This document shows, one piece after another, positions 12,801 through 21,744 of a stretch of 64,000 nucleotides of DNA. Every line of letters begins with the position of its first letter. Position 1 is the stretch's first letter. The stretch comes from Fennellomyces sp. T-0311. Lineage: Eukaryota; Mucoromycota; Mucoromycetes; Mucorales; Lichtheimiaceae. Location of the stretch: NCBI GenBank assembly GCA_025266875.1, contig JALLLT010000040.1, positions 124,001-188,000 of the forward strand, in the 5' to 3' direction. The notes beneath the pieces were generated by a model. It searched no databases. It was not told the DNA's origin and saw only the letters and a list, made by a program, of their open reading frames with translations. Position numbers and translations under genes: made by a program.

Positions 12801-13684
12801 CGAGGTAAACCAATCATATTGGATCGATCATCATGTTTCTGATCATTTTGCTGCATTAGAATATTCTTCTGAAACATCCAACGAAAAGTACCATCAAAGT
12901 GATTGACTTTGGAAGTAGCTGTTTTGAGAATGATCGAGGTAAATCAAACATTCCCAAGCCTTATAATTATTTTTGAGGCTGAACAAGAATCTAGTTTATA
13001 CCTATATCCAAAGTCGATTTTATCGTTCACCTGAAGTCATTCTTGGTAAGTATTTTATTTTGTAATTTGTATCCAGTAACTAATGTGAGAAAAAAAAAGG
13101 AATGACATATAATACGGCAATCGATATGTGGAGTCTTGGCTGCATTCTTGCTGAACTCTACACTGGTCTTCCACTATTTCCAGGCGAAAGCGAACAAGAG
13201 CAACTTGCTTGTATTATGGAAGTCCTTAATGTTCCTAGTCGATACCTCATTGAACAAAGCTCGCGAAGGAAATTATTCTTTGGTAAGGGTTTTAATTGAT
13301 TAAACAGAAAAAGGAATACTAATATGTAAAAAAAAAAGATTCGAATGGCAATCCTCGCATTATACCCAACTCAAGAGGAAAGAAACGACGACCAGGAACC
13401 AAAACACTTTCCCATGCACTTCGTTGCCATGATGCTCAGTTTTTGGATTTTGTTGAAAAGTGTCTTCAATGGGATCCTGAGAAACGAATGACGCCCGATG
13501 AAGCCTTGTGTCACGAATGGATCATTTCACGCCTAAACAAATCCCCCGTGAGGTAAAGTTTGTTTTTTTTTTCTGCTCTGCTATTGCAATATATACTTAT
13601 GAGCCATATAGTGCCGAATCACCTAATAATGAAGATGTCACGAAACATCTGGCAGTAGCACATACTGACGAGAAGGCTAAATAA
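9876..13684 (+). CDS. class II DYRK protein kinase (DYRK2/Pom1-like)
   Basis: Dual-specificity Ser/Thr kinase of the DYRK family, 1094 residues in ten exons (9876-11117, 11177-11762, 11821-12449, 12520-12671, 12729-12804, 12860-12938, 12995-13045, 13100-13282, 13339-13552, 13612-13684; phases consistent). A long basic, Ser-rich disordered N-terminus (~650 residues) carries many RRxS/T motifs. A NAPA-like segment ([18 protein letters not shown]) precedes the kinase domain, marking class II DYRKs. Kinase motifs are Gly loop [12 protein letters not shown] lysine, catalytic loop [13 protein letters not shown], the activation-loop [13 protein letters not shown] with the YxY auto-phosphorylation pair, and [12 protein letters not shown]. 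Family role: cell polarity, size control and stress signalling. The assignment to DYRK is firm; Pom1 versus DYRK2/4-like is less so. Confidence 0.95.
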
Positions 13685-14380
13685 AATGGGTAACATTTAT
13701 TTTTTTTCTCGGACCGGATGCACATCGGCTTTGAACCGAACATGTATTTTTTTGTCGGGGAACTTGCCCGTTCCAGTGAATTTATAGGGTGTAACGACAT
13801 CAGGTCATCGGCATTGTGTCCTACACATACTTAATTGATGGAATTGCTTGCATGTTTGGGTCTGCGAATGGTTATTAGCTTATCGGAATAAAGTATAGTG
13901 TCATTAATCGACGTCCTTTGATTGGTATAAAGCTTAATCCCAAGCTAAAATATGGCGTTGGATCTTTTTTTTTTCTCACAGCATATAGCGGGTGATACTC
14001 GATAGGTTGGGTCGGGCCACTTGACACTCGTTGCTGCTAACCCAAGAGTGGCTCTTTGTTTTAGTTTTGCGTTCGATGTAGTGTCAAGCTTGGATCCTTA
14101 TTTCAGCGGCGTAACTTGCGTGAATTGGGAATAGAGCCAATCTATAGACCTAGTGTGTCTATATCCGCGGACCCGTGATGATGCTGGGAACTGTTTTGCT
14201 TTGGAACGAATATTAGCTCATTTTTTGACCAAGTCCGCAGAGCATTGCACGGGTTGAATCATAAGGTGCAATCATCCGAGCCAAAAGGGAAGCATGATAG
14301 CAGAAAATTAACTTGGAGATGCACCGGTCGATAAATTTCGGAATCCATGCCGATCCTGCGTGAACACACTCTTTTGGATA
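13685..14380. other. intergenic between kinase and channel genes
   Basis: About 0.7 kb. Contains AATAAA-like and AATAAAG sequences near 13885-13895 that could end the kinase transcript, then the promoter of the channel gene. Minus-strand open frames at 14213-14503 overlap the first exon of the channel gene and are shadows of it. Confidence 0.6.
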
Positions 14381-15750
14381 ATGCTGAACAACGACCCACC
14401 TCCCCATTACTACCGTCAACGTTGGCATCGTCAACTTCATGAGTACCCCGATGCACTTCGGTAAGATGCAATCAACCATTGCAATCCCAAATCTCATTGC
14501 CACTTGCTTCCATGCCCCGTTCTTTATATGCCAGATGGACGGGATCGGTAAGACAACGGAACGTCAAAAAGTGGGGTGGTGACACTCACGAGGTTTTTGT
14601 AGGTATGGCCGAGTATATTGCCACTTATTGCTTTGACAGGTGTTTACTCGTACGGCATTGGTTTTGCGTACCTTTCTCTCAACTACACGGGCTTGGCCTT
14701 GAACAATTCTGTTGGCAAGTTCTTTTTTTGTTTACCTTTTTACTCCTGAACGCCGTCTCCTAAAATGCTGGGGATATGCAGTTCCTGCGCTGTCGGTGGT
14801 GCTTGGGCTATTACTGACTTTCCGAGCCAATACATCGTATTCGCGTTATTACGAGGGTCGGCAGCTATGGGAAACACTGGTGAGCAATACGCGCAATCTG
14901 GCACGGTTGATATGGACAAGCATACCGGAACGAACACAGAATGACCATTTGGAGAAAATGCGATGCATGAAACTGCTGTTGGCTTTTGCGGTGTCGACGA
15001 AACATCACCTTAGAAACGAAATGGGATGCGATTATTACGATTTGGACTCCTTGTTGCCACCCCATTGGGTTCCTGCCGCTGCCGACGACACGCTGGGCGA
15101 ACCGTTATCTCCCGGCACCTATGGTGCGACGGAGCACTTTGCGTCCGAGGAAGACCTGCCGGACGTATCGGCCAACGGTGACATGTCGCTGCCGCTGGAA
15201 ATCTTGTTTCGCATGGGGCTGTATGTTCAGCAGGCCAAAAGCGTCAACAAGATCGACGGCATCTTTTCGAACAGCATCATCAACCATTTAAACGTCATGA
15301 ATGACTGCTTGGCTGCGCTGGAGCGGATCGCGAATACCCCGATTCCGGCATCCTATCGTATCCATATGTAAAAAAGTTTAATTTTTTTTTTCTCTTGGCT
15401 GGCTGTGCTGACAAAAAAAACATGTGCGTATACGCAGGAAGCAGTCGTTGGCACTGTACCTGATGACGATCCCGTTCACGCTGGTTGCCCAGTTGCGGTG
15501 GTGGATGGTCCCCACGGTGATTCTCGCGTCATTCACGATGTACGGCATTGACGCCATCGGTGCTGAGATTGGTAGGTGCAAAAAAAAAAAACAAAAAGGG
15601 TGATATGCGGATGGGGAAACTCAAGATCAAAGGGCAGAGAATCCATTCGGATACAACGCAAACGACCTGCCGCTGAACCAGTTCTGCGATGGGCTGCGAA
15701 AGGAGATCGAGTTTATCGTCTACCACCTGCCGTGTGAAACGGAAGCCTAA
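14381..15750 (+). CDS. bestrophin-like (RFP-TM/UPF0187) anion channel
   Basis: Membrane protein of the bestrophin-related chloride channel family, 345 residues. Exons 14381-14460, 14535-14547, 14603-14714, 14782-15367, 15438-15571 and 15638-15750 join in frame. The protein starts with a short soluble segment ending HEYPDALRWTGSVWPSILP, then helices LPLIALTGVYSYGIGFAYL and VVPALSVVLGLLLTFR. The signature FRANTSYSRYYEGRQLWE follows, then a soluble domain, a second membrane hairpin (LYLMTIPFTLVAQLRWW, PTVILASFTMYGIDAIG) and the hallmark EIENPFGYNANDLPL near the end. Exon 2 is only 13 nt. The intron at 14715-14781 uses a GC donor (GCAAGT), needed to keep NSVVPALSV in frame. Probable role: anion flux at plasma or internal membranes. 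Confidence 0.93.
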
Positions 15751-16068
15751 ATATTTAAACGTCTGTGTGAGGGTTTTGTGGTGCCTGACATCAGGCTGAG
15801 ACCGACCGAATAAACGCTCAGTGTGGAGATGCGCAAGACAATTGGTCCGCGCGGGGTGGTTTCCGTTGTATTCCGACGGATGCAATTTTGGCTTTCTCAA
15901 AGAAATTCCTCTGGTCCGCCCTTCTTTTTTTCCTTTTTCCACTTGGACTTTCTTTATTCCTTGCTCTCTCTCCCCCGCCTCGTCTCTCTTACTTCTTTAT
16001 GTGAGTGCGCCCCCGTGTCTCGGGTCCCGAGCCCGCTAAACTCTCTCTCTCTCTCTCTCTAGGTCCCC
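15751..16068. other. promoter region of the Zn2Cys6 gene with (CT)n tract
   Basis: About 320 bp between the channel stop and the regulator start. The second half is strongly pyrimidine-rich (TTTTTTTCC, CTCTCTCTCCCCC) and ends in a perfect (CT)n run at 16040-16060, only 8 bp from the ATG at 16069. No gene seen. Confidence 0.6.
16040..16060. repeat. (CT)n microsatellite in 5' leader
   Basis: About ten CT units directly before the start codon of the transcription factor gene. Length variation here could alter the leader. Confidence 0.9.
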
Positions 16069-17023
16069 ATGTCGCCGCCAGTAAGCCGGAACGTTCATGT
16101 GGAACGGTGCTCCACCATACGTGGATGCGAGCCATGCAAGCGCAGGAAACGGGTCTGCAACGGCCAGCGACCCTGCGCCAACTGCACCGAATCGAGTTTG
16201 GAGTGTGTGTACAGCGTCGTGTCCGACTACTCCAGGAGTGTTTTTACTACCCACAGCGCGCGCCGGCTAAGTTCGGGCTCAGCCTGTGAGACATGTCGCA
16301 GACGCAAGACAAAGTGCGATGGCGGCAACCCTTGCGCATACTGTGTCAATGCCGGTTTTGAATGCAACAACAATGCCGACCGCCGCAAACGAAACGTGCC
16401 CCAGCAGCAGCAAGACGACGCCATGGATCGTATCGAGGACCGCCTCAGACGCATCGAAAAGTTAATGACAGCCTTTACCCCCACTTCGCCGCTCAGCAAA
16501 TCCTTCACGCCCGATAGGAAGCTGTCCTCGCCTCACCCCACCCCGCCCACCTCGGTCCGTCCCCACCGTCACTCGGTGCAGGGCATCAGCGTCGCCAAGG
16601 AACAAGCCGCCTTGCGATCCATTCTTAAAGGTTCGAAAACTTCGGAAATTTTTAATTGTTTGCTGAATCAGATGCACAGGTACATCCCCGCCATCGTCGC
16701 CGCCGCTGTCGCCCAAGACAATCACATCGTCCATGCTCAACCTGTCGCTGTCACCGTCATCCTCCACCTCCTCGAGCCAATCCAACGAAATCAGCGGAGA
16801 ATGGAAGTCCAGCGCGCCGATCCCCAGTTTGATGGGTAAAGTGTCACTTTGCCCGTTGCCATGGTGTATATGATCTAACAGGTTTTGTCACGTAGATCAA
16901 CTGTCAAGACGCACCTTCATTCCAACCGCCATGGATTGCAATGCAATGCAGTTTCCTATTTACCCGATTTCCACCACCCCCAAGTCCACCACTCCCGATC
17001 CGCAAAACGACCACTGCTCATAA
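16069..17023 (+). CDS. regulator with two tandem Zn2Cys6 clusters
   Basis: Nuclear DNA-binding protein of 281 residues with two fungal binuclear zinc clusters in tandem. Cluster 1 starts CEPCKRRKRVC and ends CANCTESSLEC. Cluster 2 starts CETCRRRKTKC and ends CAYCVNAGFEC. Each has the C-x2-C-x6-C-x5-C-x2-C-x6-C spacing. A short basic stretch and a predicted coiled coil (DRIEDRLRRIEKLM) follow, as in dimerising Gal4-type factors, then Ser/Pro/Thr-rich sequence. Exons are 16069-16630, 16680-16835 and 16896-17023. Splicing restores a Ser-rich frame (LNLSLSPSSSTSSSQSN) that the unspliced frame lacks; the first donor (GTTCGA) is weak. There is no fungal-specific middle homology region and the protein is short, so it may be a small activator or a competitor of larger factors. 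Confidence 0.85.
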
Positions 17024-17092
17024 TCTCTTACTACACCCTCCCCGCGCCTCTTTCTTTGTATAGTTTGATTTTCCTCTTTAAATGTAATAACC

Positions 17093-17120
17093 GTCTCTCT
17101 CTCTCTTTTTTTTTTTTATA
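17093..17120. repeat. (CT)n/(T)n tract
   Basis: A CTCTCTCTC run merging into 14 T residues, in the short gap between the regulator stop and the seryl-tRNA synthetase start. It probably lies within the synthetase promoter or leader. Confidence 0.8.
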
Positions 17121-17281
17121 TAATTCTCCATCATGCTTTTCCAGCTCGGAAGGTGATCCGCCTGGTGTGTGTGTGTGGGGGGGGATGGTTGCCAGGGTGA
17201 CTGTCCGCACCAGTGACTCAAATTTTGTAGTTGACACACGTCGCGCAGTTCCCCTTCTTTTTTTTGGGTCTTTTTCTAACC

Positions 17282-18712
17282 ATGCTTGACATCAATCTCT
17301 TGTTGGAGGATCGCGGCGGCAATCCCGAAACCGTCAAGGAGTCTCAGCGACGACGTGGTGGCAATGTCGAAATCGTCGATGAAATCATTGCCTTGTACAA
17401 GGATTGGGTCAAAAGTAAAGCTGTTTTGATAAAAAAAAGTTTTTAATTCGTGTCCAGAACTAAATGAACCCGTTCAGCCCAGTTCCTTAGCGATCAAAAG
17501 AACAAGGAAATCAATGCGGTCCAGAAGGAGATTGGCAAAAAGTTCAAGGCCAAGGAAGATGCCAGCCCTCTGCTGAAGCAAAAGGAAGAACTCCAAAAGG
17601 CCAAGGAAAAGTTGATCGCCGAGGCAAAGGAAGGAGAGGCGTCGTGGAAGGAGAAATTGGGCACGTTGGGCAACATTGTGCACGAGTCTGTGCCCACTTC
17701 GATGAACGAGGACAACAATGAAGTGATCCGAACATACAACCACAACAACGTCGAGCCCGTCAAGCGCACCGATATCTTGTCGCATCACGAAGTATTGCAA
17801 CGGTTGGATGGTTACGATCAGGAACGTGGTGCCAATGTTGCCGGTCACCGTGGTTACTTTTTGACAGGCGTGGGTGTCGATCTCAACCTGGCCATGATCA
17901 ACTATGGCTTGTCGTTCTTGGCCCGTCGCGGCTACAAGAAGCTCATGACCCCGTTCTTTATGAAGAAGGACATGATGGCCAAGACCGCCCAGCTCAGCCA
18001 GTTTGATGAGGAATTGTACAAGGTGACCGGCGACGGCGATGACAAGTACTTGATCGCCACCTCGGAACAGCCCATTTCCGCCTTCCACGCCAACGAATGG
18101 TTCGAAAAGCCCGCCGAACAGCTGCCCCTCAAATACGCCGGTTACTCCACCTGTTTCCGCAAAGAGGCCGGTGCCCACGGCAAGGACACCTGGGGCATTT
18201 TCCGTGTCCACCAGTTTGAAAAGATCGAGCAGTTTGTCCTGACCGATCCCGAAAAGTCCTGGGAAATGTTCAATGATATGATTGGCCATTCCGAAGAGTT
18301 CTTCCAAAGCCTGGGTCTGTCTTATCGCGTCGTTGCCATCGTCTCGGGCGCCCTCAACAATGCCGCCGCCAAGAAATACGATTTGGAGGCCTGGTTCCCT
18401 TACCAGGGCGAGTTCAAGGAATTGGTCTCGTGCTCCAACTGCACCGACTACCAGTCCCGTCGCCTCGAAATCCGTTGCGGTGTCAAGAAGATGTCCGATC
18501 GCGAAAAGAAGTACGTCCATTGCTTAAACTCCACCCTCTGCGCCACCGAACGTGCCATCTGCGCGCTCCTCGAGAACTGGCAACGTGAGGATGGTTTCGA
18601 AGTGCCTCCTCCGCTCGTCCCTTACATGGACGGCCGCACCTTCATCCCCTACGTCAAAGAACTCAATACCACCGCCAAGAAGGACTCCAAGAAGGACTCC
18701 AAGAAGAAGTAA
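17282..18712 (+). CDS. cytosolic seryl-tRNA synthetase
   Basis: Class II aminoacyl-tRNA synthetase charging tRNA-Ser with serine in the cytosol. Two exons, 17282-17414 and 17478-18712, encode 455 residues. The N-terminal start MLDINLLLEDRGGNPE and the long coiled-coil tRNA-binding arm (about residues 35-105, NKEINAVQKEIGKKFKAKE) match the eukaryotic enzyme. Class II motif 2 is CFRKEAGAHGKDTWGIFRVH, and motif 3 is LCATERAICALLENWQ. TSEQPISAFH forms part of the serine pocket. The C-terminus carries the usual eukaryotic Lys-rich tail, here as repeated KKDS units. The exon join at TQFLSDQKNKE follows an intron with GTAAAG donor. A large minus-strand open frame over exon 2 is only an antisense shadow. 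Confidence 0.96.
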
Positions 18713-18776
18713 GATTGTAAAAAAGAAGAAACTGTAGATTCATAATCACGACTTTGGAACAAACAATGCCATTTTT

Positions 18777-19214
18777 TTAAATACTCGTTTCGGGTCGGAT
18801 GCTTGGATGTGTTGAGAGAATCTCGTTCCTGCTACATAATCGCAAACTCGCTGCCATTGCTTTCGTATGTACATCAACGTGTAGATCTAGCTTTTGATCC
18901 AGCGCACGACATGCTCTTGCGGGAAAAACAATGTTGTTAGCGATACTACGTGCATACCTTAGGAAAACTTTAGAAGCTGCACTGTCGTTTCTTTTGCAAT
19001 GTTCAAGTCGCAACATTTGTGCCACCCGGCTGCCTGTTTGGGTGGCATCTGTCAAGTACCGTAGTATGTGTTTGAAAATGTGGAAGTCGAGAGAGCGGAT
19101 TGCAATTTTAGATTCTGTAATGCAAGTTTGCCAAGCGCACTGCAGTTGTGATGCAGCCGATGTATTTTTTTGGCCTTGATGTAACCAATGGCAACGAAAG
19201 GTTAATTGAGGCAC
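18777..19214 (-). pseudogene. coding-like remnant, outward-reading from left arm
   Basis: A 145-codon minus-strand open frame beginning in the left arm of the inverted repeat and running outward. Its segment CITESKIAIRSLDFHIFKH recurs as HTESKIAIRSLDFYIFKH in an outward-reading frame at the right arm (21608-21991), because the arms are inverted copies. Beyond the arm the two frames differ. I recognise no family and see no start or splice support, so it is listed as a likely fragment of an element-borne gene. Confidence 0.35.
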
Positions 19215-19253
19215 GAGCAGAGACTGTAAACAGACGTGTGCAACCGTGTTGTT

Positions 19254-19282
19254 GCCATATAACGACTGGCTGTTATATCACC
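19254..19282. promoter_or_regulatory. ATATAAC-N8-GTTATAT palindrome, left arm copy 1
   Basis: Imperfect palindrome with 7-bp half-sites separated by 8 bp. Its counterpart in the right arm is at 21521-21549. It may bind a dimeric protein (transposase or regulator); function is inference. Confidence 0.45.
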
Positions 19283-19445
19283 AAGGCACCTAACTGCACT
19301 GTTGCCGTGTGGCAGAGATGAAAACAACCACTGTTAAAATGTGAACATATTTTTACTGACACCTTATACTATACAGTAACTGGATATAGCACGGGATAGA
19401 GCGGTAGATAGGATGAAGCTCCAACTAAGCACCGTGTAACCCTTC

Positions 19446-19481
19446 CGATATAACATCCATATAACAAGTGGGTGTTATATC
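19446..19481. promoter_or_regulatory. ATATAAC-N8-GTTATAT palindrome, left arm copy 2
   Basis: A second copy of the same half-sites and spacing about 190 bp from copy 1, in direct orientation to it, with an extra neighbouring GATATAAC half-site. Its counterpart in the right arm is at 21320-21356. Confidence 0.45.
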
Positions 19482-19637
19482 ACTGTTATACCACTCGTTT
19501 CCAACTCCGACACCAACTTGCTCTCATTTCAGTTACCATCAAAGTACGCGCCTGGGACAGATTTAATGAGCAAGTGGATCTTGAATGACAAGCTAGTCAT
19601 AAATATGATTGTTAAAAATCTCATTGGTATGTGTGTC

Positions 19638-20024
19638 TGTGGTATCGCTTAACGAGAAAAGGCTTTCGAATGACGAGACCAAAAATAAGATAATGCTTTA
19701 TTGAGGAAAACTACTCTTTATTTATAATGATGATGAGTCGGGACGGAGAAGATGAATACTATTGTCTAATAATCCAAAGATCCATGTTATCCCCGAGTCT
19801 CTAATGACCCTGCCGTCTAATGCCAATAAGGCCGAAGGTCACACAGAGCCTTAGTTAACGGAGTTGCCTTATATGATCGGTAAAGCCGGATCAAGGTTGC
19901 ACACTCAAGCAAATAGGGCAATTGATAACTGTACGGTTGTTGATGTCGCAATAACAATGGATATAATCAAGGACTAAGGAAAAGAATGTAACCATGGATG
20001 ATGGTGTATGTCGGGGATACGACA
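19638..20024. mobile_element. solo LTR (387 bp) inserted in the left arm
   Basis: This segment is absent from the otherwise matching right arm, which gives an empty-site comparison. It begins TGTGGTATC and ends GATACGACA, a 9-bp terminal inverted repeat with one mismatch, in the TG...CA form of LTRs. It is flanked by GTGTC (19633-19637) and ATGTC (20025-20029), a 5-bp target duplication with one change; the right arm has ATGTC once. Length, ends and 5-bp duplication fit a Ty1/copia or Ty3/gypsy solo LTR. No internal retrotransposon sequence remains. Orientation is not certain; a TTTATT-rich stretch near 19695-19725 would suit a poly(A) signal if read on the minus strand. Confidence 0.75.
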
Positions 20025-20217
20025 ATGTCACTTGCTTATCCAGGCTTATATTGATTGCTCTTTGTGTAGGTGAACACGCGGAAAATAAATGCGATCTCTC
20101 ACTCTCTCTGTCGTTTGACAACATAACGTATGCAGCACATCTTATATAACTCTCGAAATAAAAACGAAAAGCTAAACAGTACAATCACTGGACCCACCGC
20201 TCGACGGAGAACAGCAT

Positions 20218-21287
20218 TTAAATAAGTGGTTTATTTTTTGCACGATAATATGCTGCTTGGGTGCTCTTAATCGAATTGTAGTTGCTGAAAAAACCAGCAT
20301 CCTTCCCAGCATTGTAGCAGGCGCTCCCGTACATTTTCGTGCCGTGCTGATCTCTGCAGTTATCTATAAATTCCCAACTATCGCGGTTGGCGGCTTGCTC
20401 TTCTGCTGTCGAAGCGCCTGCACATGATGATAGAGGTGTATGCTTTGTATGTCATACCTCCATGAGATCCAATCCATCAGTAAGACACCCTCTTATACGT
20501 TTTCTTGTTTCAGTGATAGGGACATCCTCATTCAGCAGTGATATTGCCGGTTGAATTGCTATATAGCTTTGTTGTAGATTGCGCTGGTGGCGTCTTGTCG
20601 CGCGTCTTCCAATGCTGTTTCATCTTCAAATACGCGTTTGGCAATCCCATACAATGCTTTGATCGTCGGGCCATTCTTTGTCGTCATATCAATGATACAC
20701 ATCTTCTGCTCAGCAAGAAAGTGTCCGAGTGCTATCAAAGGATGGAGCGGTCGTTGAGACAAATGAGCAGCAATAGTTACGGCACTAAGCAAATAGCACC
20801 TTTGTGCCCATCCTTGACAATGAACCCGTTTCGCAAATGGCATCTCTTCACAATCTTACGTGAGACCTCTAAACTCTTGGGTCATGCTGTGAGTGCAAAA
20901 GGCTATGACAACGGGCAACATCGGCTAGTGTTTTCTGATCATCAGATAGTTTCGTTGAGGCGCTGGAAAAATGCACCATTGGCCGTATACTGAACTTCAA
21001 TGAGTATACATGGCAATTTTTTGGCCTTGGCATGATCGATTGGACAGTAAAAAGAAAACATCAGATTTCGTGTGTTTCGTCCATTCCGCGGGTTTTGCGT
21101 CGTACTGGTCTTCCGCATGTTGGCCTACACAAAGAGCAATCAGTATAAACCTGGATAAGCAAGTGACATACATACCAATGAGATTTTTAACAATCATATT
21201 TATGACTAGCTTGTCATTCAAGATCCACTTGCTCATTAAATCTGTCCCAGGCGCGTACTTTGATGGTAACTGAAATGAGAGCAAGTT
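20218..21287 (-). pseudogene. decayed gene spanning right arm and spacer
   Basis: Read on the minus strand, three coding-like blocks follow one another in different frames. An N-terminal block lies in the right arm (SFQLPSKYAPGTDLMSKWI, later CVGQHAEDQYDAKPAEW). A middle block lies at about 20559-20843 (MPFAKRVHCQGWAQR, IKALYGIAKRVFEDETALED). A C-terminal block ends at 20218 (EEQAANRDSWEFIDNCRDQH, later YYRAKNKPLI and stop). Stops and frame changes between the blocks make it non-functional as written. The N-terminal block is duplicated in inverted orientation in the left arm, where the LTR cuts it. I do not recognise the family; it is probably carried by the repeat element. Confidence 0.55.
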
Positions 21288-21744
21288 GGTGTCGGAGTTG
21301 GAAACGAGTGGTATAACAGTGATATAACACCCACTTGTTATATGGATGTTATATCGGAAGGGTTACACGGTGCTTAGTTGGAGCTTCATCCTATCTACCG
21401 CTCTATCCCGTGCTATATCCAGTTACTGTATAGTATAAGGTGTCAGTAAAAATATGTTCACATTTTAACAGTGGTTGTTTTCATCTCTGCCACACGGCAA
21501 CAGTGCAGTTAGGTGCCTTGGTGATATAACAGCCAGTCGTTATATGGCAACAACACGGTTGCACACGTCTGTTTACAGTCTCTGCTCGTGCCTCAATTAA
21601 CCTTTCGTTGCCATTGGTTATATCAAGACCAAAAAAATACATTGGCTGCATCACAACTGCAGTGCGCTTGGCAAACTTGCATACAGAATCTAAAATTGCA
21701 ATCCGTTCTCTCGACTTTTACATTTTCAAACACATACTACAGTA
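21111..21744. repeat. right arm of the inverted repeat (uninterrupted)
   Basis: Reverse complement of the left arm without the LTR. It carries both ATATAAC-N8-GTTATAT palindromes (21320-21356 and 21521-21549) between an inward-reading coding block on the minus strand and an outward-reading block on the plus strand. This arrangement would suit a divergent promoter. Confidence 0.8.

Larger units (their letters stand above)
19057..21744. repeat. large inverted repeat (palindromic element), ~0.64 kb arms
   Basis: The plus sequence at 19057-19637 plus 20025-20083 reappears as its reverse complement at 21111-21744. The central ~400 bp of the arms look identical by eye; differences cluster near the outer ends (for example GGCCTTGATGTAAC versus GGTCTTGATATAAC). 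The spacer (20084-21110, ~1.03 kb) holds a decayed minus-strand gene. The left arm is interrupted by a solo LTR at 19638-20024. The arms contain paired ATATAAC-N8-GTTATAT palindromes. They appear to carry the 5' part of one gene plus its upstream region, so this could be an inverted duplication or the long termini of a DNA element. The outer ends carry no obvious target-site duplication that I could find. Confidence 0.85.

Noticed and set aside
17474..18520. 348-codon open frame antisense to the seryl-tRNA synthetase
   Set aside because: It mirrors the GC-rich, codon-biased exon on the other strand; its composition (Leu/Gly/Val-rich with no motif) is that of an antisense shadow.
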